Below, piece after piece: positions 18,544 to 27,251 of a stretch of DNA of 64,000 nucleotides; the first letter of the stretch is position 1, and every line of letters begins with the position of its first letter. Made by a program: the position numbers and the translations under genes. Origin of the DNA: Mycobacterium sp. MS1601 (GTDB lineage Bacteria > Actinomycetota > Actinomycetes > Mycobacteriales > Mycobacteriaceae); assembly GCF_001984215.1 (NCBI RefSeq), contig NZ_CP019420.1, positions 5,084,001-5,148,000 of the forward strand. Direction: 5' to 3'. The notes below the pieces were generated by a model that was given only the letters and a program-made list of their open reading frames with translations, did not search any database and was not told where the DNA came from.

Positions 18544-18928
18544 TGGTGTCCGGGATCAGAAGCGACAGAAGCCAACTGACGATGGACAGCACGATCGCGC
18601 CCCAGATCGCGGTCCACCAGAACTCGTCGACGTCCAGGCCCCAGTGGGTGGTGTTGCGGGTGATCCAGGAGGTGACCCACAGCATCCACGCATTGATGAC
18701 GATGTGGATGAGGCCGAGCGTCAGGATGTAGAGCGGGATGGCGATGAACTGGACGATGGGCTTGATGATGGCGTTGACAAGCCCGAATATCACTGCCACC
18801 ACGAAGATGATCCCGACGCGCGCTGCGGTGCTGTCCTCGCCACCCACGAAATAGATGCCGGGGACCAGCAGCGTGACGACCCACAGGGCGAATCCGGTGA
18901 TCGCGGACCGAAGCAAGAACAGCGTCAT
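18533..18928 (-). CDS. Phage holin family 4 / DUF360-type membrane protein
   Basis: A 131-aa protein from ATG 18928 with four hydrophobic segments and the family pattern LVNAIIKPIVQFIAIPLYILTLG followed by NAWMLWVTSWI. These proteins are widespread in actinobacteria and are named after a superfamily-IV holin, but no lytic role has been shown for chromosomal copies. It is convergent with the repeat-protein gene. The frame is open far upstream, but the sequence before 18928 does not look coding. Confidence 0.88.
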   Translation of the reverse strand: MTLFLLRSAITGFALWVVTLLVPGIYFVGGEDSTAARVGIIFVVAVIFGLVNAIIKPIVQFIAIPLYILTLGLIHIVINAWMLWVTSWITRNTTHWGLDVDEFWWTAIWGAIVLSIVSWLLSLLIPDTTRS

Positions 18929-19261
18929 GCAGTGATCTTGGCATGTGGGGAAACCGCTCGTGGCAACATCTTTCGCCCCCGACGGACAGGCCTCGAGTTG
19001 TGTTGTCCGCCAAGTGGTCCGGCTCACCGTGGGATCTCCACTGTGGTGGGGGCAACGTGGAGGCTGAGATGTTTGACACGTGTCGGCAAGCTCACCCGAC
19101 TGGTTGGTGCACCGCTTTTTCTGCAGGTCGGGAACACAATCGGCGTGCGGATCCGGGCGTATGTGTCCGCCAAATGTGCCCGATGCCCACTGGTAACGGG
19201 TTACTGTTTCGGTTGGCGTTGTAACCGGAACGGTTGTGATCGAACTTCTTGGAGGGTATGG
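18929..19261. other. Divergent intergenic region
   Basis: 333 bp between the holin-like gene and the stress-protein gene. It includes TTGACA at 19073-19078 fused to a GACACGTGTC palindrome (19075-19084), but no convincing -10 at the right distance. No coding sequence seen. Confidence 0.5.
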
Positions 19262-19705
19262 ATGAGCGGCTACAAGACCGTGGTGGTCGGCACCGATGGC
19301 TCGGATTCTTCGCTGCGTGCCGTCGATCGGGCGGGAGCTCTGGCCTCGGATCCGGACGCGAAGGTCATCATCGCCACCGCTTACTTCCCGTCTGCCGAAG
19401 ACTCCCGCGGCGCCGACATCCTCAAGGACGAGGGCTACAAGCTCTCGGGTAACGCGCCCATCTACGCGATCCTGCGTGAGGCCAAAGACCGTGCCAAAGC
19501 CGCAGGTGCGGCCAACATCGAGGAGCGGCCCATCGTGGGTGCTCCCGTCGACGCCCTCGTCGAACTGGCCGATGAGGTCAAGGCCGACCTGCTGGTGGTG
19601 GGCAATGTCGGGCTGAGCACCATCGCGGGTCGCCTGCTCGGTTCGGTGCCTGCCAATGTCGCACGGCGGTCCAAGACGGACGTTTTGATCGTGCACACCA
19701 CCTAG
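19262..19705 (+). CDS. Universal stress protein (Rv1636/TB15.3-like)
   Basis: A 147-aa single-domain UspA-fold protein: VVVGTDGSDSSLRAVDRA at the N-terminus and the ATP/cyclic-nucleotide loop G-x2-G-x9-GS-V (VGNVGLSTIAGRLLGSVPANV) at the C-terminus. The M. tuberculosis homologue is known for binding cAMP, so a role as a cAMP sink is likely. The start ATG 19262 follows GGAGGG. The last 45 bp are copied in tandem just downstream. Confidence 0.95.
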   Translation: MSGYKTVVVGTDGSDSSLRAVDRAGALASDPDAKVIIATAYFPSAEDSRGADILKDEGYKLSGNAPIYAILREAKDRAKAAGAANIEERPIVGAPVDALVELADEVKADLLVVGNVGLSTIAGRLLGSVPANVARRSKTDVLIVHTT

Positions 19706-19768
19706 GTCGCGGGTAGGTCGGCACCGCGGTCCAAAACGGACGTTTTGATCGTGCACACCACCTAGGTC
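19661..19768 (+). repeat. Direct duplication of the 3' end of the stress-protein gene
   Basis: Copies at 19661-19708 and 19721-19768 are 48 bp each, 60 bp apart, with two differences (C/G and A/G substitutions). The first copy contains the gene's stop codon; the second is non-coding for it and runs to the stop codon of the convergent MBL gene. Confidence 0.95.
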
Positions 19769-20444
19769 AGAATCCTCGGTCGCGCCATTCGCCGAGGTGC
19801 GGGCGCTCCGTGCCCAGGGTGGTGTCGTCACCGTGACCCGGGTAGACCACCGTCGCGTCGTCGTAGACGTCGAACACCTTGGTGGAGACGTCGCCGAGCA
19901 GCGTCTCGAAATCTCCGGGCTGCCAGGTCTTGCCCACCCCGCCCGGGAACAGGCAGTCACCGGTGAACAGGTGGGTGACCCCGCCGGTGGCCTCGCCGCC
20001 GAGGGCCAGTGCCACCGAACCCGGAGTGTGGCCGCGCAGGGCGATCACGTCGAAGGACAGCTCACCGATGGTGAGAGTGTCCCCGTCGGCCAACACCCGG
20101 CTGGGCGGCACCGGCAGTTCCTTGCCGTCGACGGCGCTGGCCGCGGTGGGCGCACCGGTGGCCGAGGCCACCGCTTCCAGCGCCTGCCAGTGGTCGTGGT
20201 GCTGGTGGGTGGTGACGATCAGCGCCAACTTCGGGGCGTGGGCCTCGAGCACCTCGAGCAGGGTCTCGGCGTCGTTGGCAGCATCGATGAGTAGTGACTG
20301 CCCGGTCCGGGAACACGTCACCACGTAAGCGTTGTTGTCCATCGGGCCCACCGACACTTTGACCAGGGAGGCCGCAGGGAGTGAGCGCCGGGCTCCGGTG
20401 CCTGGTTCGACATGGCCGGTGTACTGGTCATCGATGACGGTCAT
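19767..20444 (-). CDS. MBL-fold metallo-hydrolase, glyoxalase II-like (Rv1637c-like)
   Basis: A 225-aa protein from ATG 20444 (MTVIDDQYTGHVEPG). Metal ligands: THQHHDHW (HxHxDH), a His in ALRGHTPGSVAL, Asp in LFTGDCLFPGGVGKT and His in VVYPGHGDDTTLG. This matches the glyoxalase II/YcbL class that hydrolyses thioesters, though the substrate is not proved. The frame continues far upstream, but only as the antisense of uvrA. It is divergent from uvrA, the M. tuberculosis arrangement. Confidence 0.93.
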   Translation of the reverse strand: MTVIDDQYTGHVEPGTGARRSLPAASLVKVSVGPMDNNAYVVTCSRTGQSLLIDAANDAETLLEVLEAHAPKLALIVTTHQHHDHWQALEAVASATGAPTAASAVDGKELPVPPSRVLADGDTLTIGELSFDVIALRGHTPGSVALALGGEATGGVTHLFTGDCLFPGGVGKTWQPGDFETLLGDVSTKVFDVYDDATVVYPGHGDDTTLGTERPHLGEWRDRGF

Positions 20445-20564
20445 GGTGGTCAGGTTACTGCCCACCGGAAACTTGTCGGTAGGGGCACATAGCATGGACG
20501 GCAACGTCTGTGACGGTTCCGGGGAACCGGTCACGAACTGCAGAAACAAGCTGAAAGGTACCGG

Positions 20565-23477
20565 GTGGCAGAGCGCCTGATCGTCAAAGGTGCGCGTGAG
20601 CACAACCTGCGCAGTATCGACCTCGACCTGCCCCGCGACGCCCTCATCGTCTTCACCGGGCTGTCGGGGTCGGGCAAGTCGTCGCTGGCGTTCGACACCA
20701 TCTTCGCCGAAGGACAGCGCCGCTATGTGGAGTCGCTGTCGGCATACGCCAGGCAGTTCCTGGGCCAGATGGACAAGCCTGACGTGGATTTCATCGAGGG
20801 CCTGTCGCCCGCGGTGTCCATCGACCAGAAGTCGACCAACCGCAATCCGCGGTCCACCGTCGGCACCATCACCGAGGTGTATGACTACCTGCGTCTGCTC
20901 TATGCCCGCGCCGGCAGCCCGCACTGCCCGGTGTGCGGCGAGAAGATCGCCAAGCAGACTCCGCAGCAGATCGTCGACCAGGTGCTCGCCATGGAAGAGG
21001 GCACCCGCTTCCAGGTTCTGGCGCCGGTGGTCCGCACGCGCAAGGGTGAGTTCGTCGACCTGTTCGAGAAGCTCAACAGCCAGGGCTACAGCCGCGTCCG
21101 GGTGGACGGCACGGTGTATCCGCTGACCGATCCGCCGAAGCTGAAGAAGCAGGAGAAGCACGACATCGAGGTGGTCGTCGACCGCCTCACGGTCAAGGCG
21201 TCCTCCAAGCAGCGCCTCACCGACTCGGTGGAGACGGCTCTGGGCCTGGCCGACGGCATCGTGGTCCTGGAATTCGTGGACCAGGAGGAGGGCGCGGCAC
21301 ACCGCGAGCAGCGCTTCTCCGAAAAGCTGGCCTGTCCCAACGGGCACGCCCTGGCGGTCGACGATCTCGAACCTCGGTCGTTCTCGTTCAACTCGCCCTA
21401 CGGCGCCTGCCCGGAGTGCACGGGTCTCGGTATCCGCAAAGAGGTGGACCCCGAACTGGTGGTCCCGGATCCGGAGATGACGCTGGCCGAGGGTGCGGTG
21501 GCGCCGTGGGCCATGGGTCAGACGGCCGAGTACTTCACCCGGATGATGTCCGGCCTGGGCGAAGAGCTGGGCTTCGACGTCGACACGCCGTGGAAGAAGC
21601 TGCCCGCCAAGGCACGCAAGGCCATCCTCGAGGGCTCGGATCACCAGGTCCACGTCCGGTACAAGAACCGCTACGGCCGCACCCGCTCGTACTACGCGGA
21701 CTTCGAAGGGGTCATGGCGTTCCTGCAACGTCGCATGGAGCAGACCGACTCCGAGCAGATGAAGGAGCGCTACGAGGGCTTCATGCGCGATGTGCCGTGC
21801 CCTGTGTGCAACGGTACCCGCCTCAAGCCGGAGATCCTGGCCGTCACGCTGTCTGCGGGTGACCTCGGCGAGATGTCCATTGCCGAGGTGTGTGCGCTGT
21901 CCATCGCGGACTGCTCGGACTTCCTCAACGCGCTGACGCTCGGCGCCCGCGAGACCGCCATCGCCGGCCAGGTACTCAAAGAGGTGCAGTCCCGGCTGGG
22001 ATTCCTGCTCGACGTGGGTCTGGACTACCTGTCGCTGGAGCGCGCCGCTGGCACCTTGTCAGGTGGTGAGGCGCAGCGCATCCGGCTGGCCACCCAGATC
22101 GGTTCCGGGCTGGTGGGCGTGCTCTACGTCCTCGATGAGCCGTCCATCGGTCTGCACCAACGCGACAACCGCCGCCTCATCGAAACCCTCACCCGCCTGC
22201 GGGATCTCGGCAACACGCTGATCGTCGTCGAACATGACGAGGACACCATCGCGCACTCGGACTGGGTGGTCGACATCGGCCCGGCCGCAGGTGAACACGG
22301 CGGCACCGTGGTGCACAGCGGGCCGTACCCAGACTTGCTGAAGAACTCGAAGTCCATCACCGGGGCCTACCTGTCGGGCCGAGAGAGCATCGAGGTGCCC
22401 GCCATCCGCCGCCCGGTGGATCGCAAGCGCCAGCTCACCGTGGTCGGCGCTCGCGAACACAACCTCAAAGAGATCGATGTGGCGTTCCCGCTGGGCGTGC
22501 TCACCTCGGTCACCGGGGTGTCGGGTTCGGGTAAGTCCACGCTGGTCAACGACATTCTGGCGACGGTGCTGGCCAACAAGCTCAACGGTGCCCGTCAGGT
22601 GCCGGGCAGGCACACCCGGATCAACGGGCTCGACCATCTCGACAAGTTGGTGCGAGTCGACCAGTCGCCCATCGGCCGCACACCGCGGTCCAACCCGGCC
22701 ACCTACACCGGGGTGTTCGACAAGATCCGCACCCTGTTCGCGGCCACCACCGAGGCGAAAGTCCGCGGTTACCAGCCGGGGCGGTTCTCGTTCAACGTCA
22801 AAGGTGGTCGCTGCGAAGCATGTTCGGGTGACGGCACCATCAAGATCGAGATGAACTTCCTGCCGGACGTGTACGTGCCGTGCGAGGTGTGTCACGGCGC
22901 TCGGTACAACCGGGAAACCCTCGAGGTGCACTACAAGGGCAAGACCATCTCCGAGGTGCTGGACATGCCCATCGAGGAGGCCACCGAGTTCTTCGAGCCC
23001 ATCAGCTCGATTCACCGGTACCTCAAGACCCTGGTCGACGTCGGCCTCGGCTACGTCCGATTGGGGCAGCCGGCGCCCACGCTGTCCGGTGGTGAGGCTC
23101 AGCGCGTCAAGCTGGCTGCCGAACTGCAGAAACGTTCCACCGGCCGCACCGTGTACATCCTCGACGAGCCCACCACGGGTCTGCACTTCGAGGACATCCG
23201 CAAGCTGCTGAGGGTGATCAACGGCCTTGTCGACAAGGGCAATTCGGTCATCGTGATCGAGCACAACCTCGATGTCATCAAGACCTCGGACTGGGTCATC
23301 GACATGGGCCCCGAGGGCGGGTCCGGCGGCGGAACCGTGGTGGCCGAAGGATCGCCGGAAGACGTCGCGTCGGTACCGGAGAGCTACACCGGCAAGTTCT
23401 TGCGGGAAGTGCTGGACGCGCCGGCGGCCAAACCCGCTCCGAAGAAGACGACCCGTAAGCGCAAAGTCAGCGCATAG
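20565..23477 (+). CDS. uvrA: Excinuclease ABC subunit UvrA
   Basis: The 970-aa damage-recognition ATPase of nucleotide excision repair. It carries two ABC modules with Walker [15 protein letters not shown] and [13 protein letters not shown], signatures [14 protein letters not shown] and [14 protein letters not shown], and Walker [14 protein letters not shown] and [13 protein letters not shown]. Cys pairs for the zinc modules are present ([27 protein letters not shown]...CEVCHG). Start is GTG 20565. It ends 11 bp inside the convergent winged-helix gene. Confidence 0.98.
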   Translation: MAERLIVKGAREHNLRSIDLDLPRDALIVFTGLSGSGKSSLAFDTIFAEGQRRYVESLSAYARQFLGQMDKPDVDFIEGLSPAVSIDQKSTNRNPRSTVGTITEVYDYLRLLYARAGSPHCPVCGEKIAKQTPQQIVDQVLAMEEGTRFQVLAPVVRTRKGEFVDLFEKLNSQGYSRVRVDGTVYPLTDPPKLKKQEKHDIEVVVDRLTVKASSKQRLTDSVETALGLADGIVVLEFVDQEEGAAHREQRFSEKLACPNGHALAVDDLEPRSFSFNSPYGACPECTGLGIRKEVDPELVVPDPEMTLAEGAVAPWAMGQTAEYFTRMMSGLGEELGFDVDTPWKKLPAKARKAILEGSDHQVHVRYKNRYGRTRSYYADFEGVMAFLQRRMEQTDSEQMKERYEGFMRDVPCPVCNGTRLKPEILAVTLSAGDLGEMSIAEVCALSIADCSDFLNALTLGARETAIAGQVLKEVQSRLGFLLDVGLDYLSLERAAGTLSGGEAQRIRLATQIGSGLVGVLYVLDEPSIGLHQRDNRRLIETLTRLRDLGNTLIVVEHDEDTIAHSDWVVDIGPAAGEHGGTVVHSGPYPDLLKNSKSITGAYLSGRESIEVPAIRRPVDRKRQLTVVGAREHNLKEIDVAFPLGVLTSVTGVSGSGKSTLVNDILATVLANKLNGARQVPGRHTRINGLDHLDKLVRVDQSPIGRTPRSNPATYTGVFDKIRTLFAATTEAKVRGYQPGRFSFNVKGGRCEACSGDGTIKIEMNFLPDVYVPCEVCHGARYNRETLEVHYKGKTISEVLDMPIEEATEFFEPISSIHRYLKTLVDVGLGYVRLGQPAPTLSGGEAQRVKLAAELQKRSTGRTVYILDEPTTGLHFEDIRKLLRVINGLVDKGNSVIVIEHNLDVIKTSDWVIDMGPEGGSGGGTVVAEGSPEDVASVPESYTGKFLREVLDAPAAKPAPKKTTRKRKVSA

Positions 23478-24642
23478 CGATTGATTTGGACAGTGCGGAC
23501 GGGAACCGGGGGTTCACCCTGGTTCCCGCCAGCCAGTCGGTGAGCTCGGCGGCTTTGCGGTCCAACGCTTTTCGAGCTCCGGACCCGGGGTCCTCGAGCA
23601 GGTGAAGTTGCACCCTGCCGCTGGTGTCCTGATTCCACGCGCCGATCGCGCGGCCGTCGTACCAGACGGTGGGCCCGGCGTTGCCGTTGGTGTCGAACAA
23701 CTGGCCGCGGTGGCCGCCCAGATACCAGTCCCGTTCGAACCAGCCCATCACGGTGACGTCGAGGCTGGGCAGCAGCGCCACCCAGTGCTCCGGCGCGGTG
23801 TCCGGCTCTTCATCATCGGCCAGCACGTATCCGGGAGTGCCGTCCAGGTCGACCTCCACCGCCCCGATGGCGGCCAGCGCAGCGCGGCTCGCGGTCAGGG
23901 TGCTGCCGAACCACCACTTCAGGTCCGTGACAGTGGCGGGCCCGAAAGCTCGCAGCCAGGTCCGCACCAGCTCGGCGCGGGCCTCATCGGCGGGCAACCG
24001 GTCAACACGTCCCACCCACTGCTCGGCGCTGACCCAGCGTGGCCTCGAGGTGATCCAGGAACCGTCGTTGGGACCGCGGACGATGTCTCCGTGCACCGAC
24101 ATGACAGTCATGACGCGTGGTGCGATATGCCCGGCGCCGCCCCAGGTCTTTCCCGGGGCCGGATCGTAGGTTCCGGTGAGCTCCGGCAATGCTGTGCGCA
24201 GTTGTGTGGCGCTGGCCTCGCCGTGCTCGGCGAGGTGTGCGAGCACCGCCGTGGTCGCGGTCTTCAGCCAGGCGGCACCGTCGGCGGCCACGCCATTGGC
24301 TTCGACATCGGCGATGAGCCGCCGCCGCTCGTTGTCGGCCACCCGAGCGCTGGCGCCCGGCAGCACCATCGCAAGGTCAGGGGAGTTGACCAGCCACAGC
24401 GTTCGTCGCATCGCCAGCTGTTTGACCAGTCTGCGGTGCTGGTACATCTCGGCGTCCAGGGCGTCCACCGTGAATCCCGGCCGCCGGGCCCACAGTGACA
24501 GGTACGGCGTGGCCGGATCGGTAGCATGCCAGCCCACCAGCGCCGTCGTCATCTCCGGGATCGGGAGTTGTCCATCCGGTTCAGCGAGGAAATGGCGGTG
24601 CGCCAACCGGGCCCGGCGCTCGGCTTCGGTGAACGTCCTCAG
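23467..24642 (-). CDS. Winged-helix DNA-binding domain protein (HTH_42/AlkZ-like, QxQ motif lost)
   Basis: A protein of about 391 aa in the HTH_42 (YcaQ/AlkZ) superfamily: three winged helices, with [33 protein letters not shown] near the N-terminus spread over two segments, [11 protein letters not shown], and a C-terminal part with [22 protein letters not shown]. AlkZ/YcaQ glycosylases use a Q-x-Q or Q-x-D motif at the HATDP position; here it is H-A-T-D, so glycosylase activity is doubtful. TTG 24606 is the first usual start, but the codons upstream read [11 protein letters not shown], typical of the family, so CTG 24642, in a CTGA overlap with the upstream stop, is more likely. Confidence 0.85.
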   Translation of the reverse strand: MRTFTEAERRARLAHRHFLAEPDGQLPIPEMTTALVGWHATDPATPYLSLWARRPGFTVDALDAEMYQHRRLVKQLAMRRTLWLVNSPDLAMVLPGASARVADNERRRLIADVEANGVAADGAAWLKTATTAVLAHLAEHGEASATQLRTALPELTGTYDPAPGKTWGGAGHIAPRVMTVMSVHGDIVRGPNDGSWITSRPRWVSAEQWVGRVDRLPADEARAELVRTWLRAFGPATVTDLKWWFGSTLTASRAALAAIGAVEVDLDGTPGYVLADDEEPDTAPEHWVALLPSLDVTVMGWFERDWYLGGHRGQLFDTNGNAGPTVWYDGRAIGAWNQDTSGRVQLHLLEDPGSGARKALDRKAAELTDWLAGTRVNPRFPSALSKSIAMR

Positions 24643-24929
24643 CTGTCGTCCGACTTCATCTGCTCGCGGATCTGCGCCAGGCGTTCCGCCGCGGCCCGCT
24701 GTCGCGCCTCGTACTGCTCGTCGACACTGCGGCCTTCGGGAGTGGCAGCGTCCAGCTCGGCTGCGCCGATCGCGGTGCCGTATCGCGTCTCGATCTTCTC
24801 GCGCACCATGTCGAAGGTGGGTACACCGCCCGGGGTGTAGCCGGTCTCCTCAGGGGCCACCGGCACCGGTTCGGCTGGGGGCACCAACTCGGCGTCGATG
24901 ATCGGCTGCTCGACAGGTTCGTCCGGCAT
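24639..24929 (-). CDS. Small acidic hypothetical protein
   Basis: A 96-aa protein from ATG 24929. It has a Pro/Glu-rich N-terminal half (MPDEPVEQPIIDAELVPP) and a helical, charged C-terminal half (RSVDEQYEARQRAAAERLAQ) that could form a short coiled coil. No cysteine, no TM and no known domain. It overlaps the next gene by CTGA and so is probably the first gene of a two-gene unit. By position it may correspond to the small conserved gene near Rv1638, but I cannot confirm homology. Confidence 0.75.
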   Translation of the reverse strand: MPDEPVEQPIIDAELVPPAEPVPVAPEETGYTPGGVPTFDMVREKIETRYGTAIGAAELDAATPEGRSVDEQYEARQRAAAERLAQIREQMKSDDS

Positions 24930-25005
24930 GACCTCACCGTACCGCCGGCACCGCCGTGAGCTGACCTCACGACGCCCTAACGCCACGTCCGGGCACGATG
25001 GTCTG

Positions 25006-25662
25006 ATGCGAGTTCTCGTGGTGGAAGACGAACAACTGCTGGCCGACGCGATCGCCTCCGGGTTGCGGCGGCACGCCTTGGCGGTCGACGTCGTCTATGA
25101 CGGCGAGGCTGCCCTGGAGCGTGCCACGGTCAACGACTACGACGTGATCGTGCTCGACCGTGATCTGCCGCGCCGCTCCGGAGACGACGTCTGTGTGGAG
25201 CTGGCTCGGACCGGCGCCGCCGCCAGGGTTCTGATGTTGACCGCCGCCACCCGCGTCGAGGAACGGGTGGCCGGACTGGGGCTGGGGGCCGACGACTACC
25301 TGACCAAACCGTTCGCCTTCGCCGAGTTGGTGGCCCGGGTGCAGGCATTGTCGCGACGTGCCCGTCCGGCGGCGCCGACGGTGTTGGAGCGCGCTGGGAT
25401 CCGGCTGGACCCACACAGCCACGCGGTGTCGCGTAACGGGACGCCGATCACGTTGTCACGCAAGGAGTTCGCGGTGCTCGAAGAGTTGCTCAGGGCCAAC
25501 GGCGGGGTGGTGTCCGCCGAGCAGCTGCTGGAGAAGGCCTGGGATGAGAACGTCGATCCGTTCACCGGCGTGGTGCGCTACACCATCATGATGGTCCGCA
25601 GAAAACTCGGAGATCCTTCGGTGATCGACACCGAACCTGGTGTGGGATACCGGCTTTCATGA
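25006..25662 (+). CDS. OmpR-family response regulator
   Basis: A 218-aa protein from ATG 25006 (MRVLVVEDEQLLADAI). The receiver domain (1-115) has the acidic pair EDE, phospho-acceptor Asp in IVLDRDLPRRSG, Thr in MLTAATR and Lys in LTKPFAFAEL. The C-terminal winged helix (about 125-218) has LSRKEFAVLEELLRANGGVVSAEQLLEKAWDE split across the recognition helices and RRKLGDP. It acts with the kinase encoded next, with which it overlaps by ATGA. The regulated genes are not evident. Confidence 0.96.
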   Translation: MRVLVVEDEQLLADAIASGLRRHALAVDVVYDGEAALERATVNDYDVIVLDRDLPRRSGDDVCVELARTGAAARVLMLTAATRVEERVAGLGLGADDYLTKPFAFAELVARVQALSRRARPAAPTVLERAGIRLDPHSHAVSRNGTPITLSRKEFAVLEELLRANGGVVSAEQLLEKAWDENVDPFTGVVRYTIMMVRRKLGDPSVIDTEPGVGYRLS

Positions 25663-26822
25663 AACGGTCGACCATCCGCTGGCGACTGGCCCTGCTCTAC
25701 GGAGGCGCCTTCTTCCTCGCCGGGGCAGTACTGGTGGCGCTGATGTACTTCAACCTTGCGCAGTCGATGGACCGCCGTCCCGGCGCCGCCGTCCAGGGAT
25801 TGGTGCGCCAGTTCCTCAGCCGTAATGAGCTTCCCGACAAACCATTGGCCAATGACTTGTTCTCGGCCATCGTCGCGCAGGCAGAGCAGGAGCGCCGCGA
25901 GACCCTGCGCACCATGCTGGTGTGGTCGCTGGTGTCGCTGGGCGCCACCGGCATCGCCGCCGTCGGATTCGGCTGGCTGATGGCCGGGCGCGCGTTGGCA
26001 CCGCTGCAGGACATCACGGCCACCGCCCGGCGAGTCGCTGACCGCAACCTTCACGAACGCATCGCCCTGAGGGGGCCTGATGACGAGATCAAGGACTTGG
26101 CGGACACTTTCGACGCCATGCTGGAACGGCTGGATCGTGCCTTCGACGGTCAACGTCGTTTTGTGGCCAATGCCTCCCATGAGCTGCGTACGCCGTTGAC
26201 CATCAACCGGACATTGATCGAGGTGGCTCTCGACGACCCCGACGTCTCGGAGGACACCCGCCGCCTGGGTGCAACCCTGCTGCAGGTCAACCAACGCAAC
26301 GAACGCCTGATCGACGGCTTGATCACGTTGGCGAGCAGTGAGGAGGGGTTGGCCCAGCGGGTGCCGGTGGATCTTGCGGAGGTGGTGCAGCGCGCCGTTG
26401 CCATTGCTCAGCCGGAAGCCGACCGAGTGGGCGTCGAGGTGTCGGTGTCGACATCGGATGTCACCGCCCTCGGCGACCCCGTGCTGCTCGAACGGCTGGC
26501 GCAGAACCTGGTGGACAACGCGATCCGGCACAACACATCCAGGTCGGGATGGGTGAGGGTGACGGTGCGTGACGGTGCACAGTTGACGGTCGAGAACTCC
26601 GGGCCCGTCATCCCGGCTGCCGCGGTCGACGGACTGCTTGAACCTTTCCGCCGCTGGGGCGGCGATCGGATAGCCGAATCGGGGGACAACAGCACCGCCC
26701 GAGGCGCGGGCCTCGGGCTGTCGATCGTGCGCTCCATCGTGCGCGCGCACCAAGGCAGTCTGCGGGTGACGGCCCGCGCCGAGGGTGGTCTGGCGGTGTC
26801 GGTGGCCCTGCCTGCTCAGTAG
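25659..26822 (+). CDS. Sensor histidine kinase
   Basis: A 387-aa membrane kinase. TM1 is at about residues 10-30, a short extracytoplasmic loop of about 55 residues follows, and TM2 at about 88-108 contains SLGATGIAAVGFGWLMAG. A HAMP domain leads to the H box ANASHELRTPLT (phospho-His about 174), N box NLVDNAIRHN and G box GAGLGLSIVRSIV. It is translationally coupled to the regulator (ATGA). The short sensor loop suggests sensing at or in the membrane. Its 3' end overlaps the convergent hemophore-like gene by 7 bp. Confidence 0.95.
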   Translation: MKRSTIRWRLALLYGGAFFLAGAVLVALMYFNLAQSMDRRPGAAVQGLVRQFLSRNELPDKPLANDLFSAIVAQAEQERRETLRTMLVWSLVSLGATGIAAVGFGWLMAGRALAPLQDITATARRVADRNLHERIALRGPDDEIKDLADTFDAMLERLDRAFDGQRRFVANASHELRTPLTINRTLIEVALDDPDVSEDTRRLGATLLQVNQRNERLIDGLITLASSEEGLAQRVPVDLAEVVQRAVAIAQPEADRVGVEVSVSTSDVTALGDPVLLERLAQNLVDNAIRHNTSRSGWVRVTVRDGAQLTVENSGPVIPAAAVDGLLEPFRRWGGDRIAESGDNSTARGAGLGLSIVRSIVRAHQGSLRVTARAEGGLAVSVALPAQ

Positions 26823-27193
26823 CTCGGGCAGGTTTCGGCAACTCGCGCCATGCGCGCCATCATCTGCTGACCGGCAGGTGTGGCCCGCCTCTCCTCGGCG
26901 ATTCTGGCCATATCGGGGTTGCGGTCCAGGAATCCCTGGATGCGAGCCTGCCGTTGATCCACCGGCAGGCTGAGCAGTTCCTGGATCCGGTTCTGGGCGT
27001 TGGTATTACCGGCAAGTCGATCAGCGGCCTGCGGTGCTTCGACTCGCAGAGCCGCCTCGATCTGTGCGTAGCTGCAGGTGGTCTGGATCAGCGGACCGTC
27101 CAGTGGCAGCGCCTGGGCCGTCGGCGTCGCCACCGTCGCAGCGGCAGCCAGCGCGACCAGACTTGTCATGGCGATCCGGCTGGGTCTGGGCAT
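26816..27193 (-). CDS. Hemophore-related secreted protein
   Basis: A 125-aa protein with a signal peptide cleaved near AQA-LPLDG and an all-helical mature domain. Cysteines are at TTCSYAQIEAAL (start) and ETCPSY (end), which would tie the helices with one disulfide. This is the pattern of the mycobacterial haem-binding/hemophore family (Rv0203-like; TIGR family of MTB hemophores). Members carry haem outside the cell, but many paralogues lack proven haem binding. ATG 27193 follows AAGGAG. Confidence 0.82.
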   Translation of the reverse strand: MPRPSRIAMTSLVALAAAATVATPTAQALPLDGPLIQTTCSYAQIEAALRVEAPQAADRLAGNTNAQNRIQELLSLPVDQRQARIQGFLDRNPDMARIAEERRATPAGQQMMARMARVAETCPSY

Positions 27194-27251
27194 TGGGTTC
27201 TCCTTGAACTGTGGGGATCACCAGTTCACCAAACCTGCTGTTGGAGCGGCG

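Noticed and set aside
20445-21728. N-terminal extension of the MBL hydrolase frame across uvrA
   Set aside because: The extra 428 codons are antisense to uvrA. The MBL domain begins right after ATG 20444.
22059-23264. Minus-strand open frame inside uvrA
   Set aside because: Antisense of the conserved second ABC module of UvrA.
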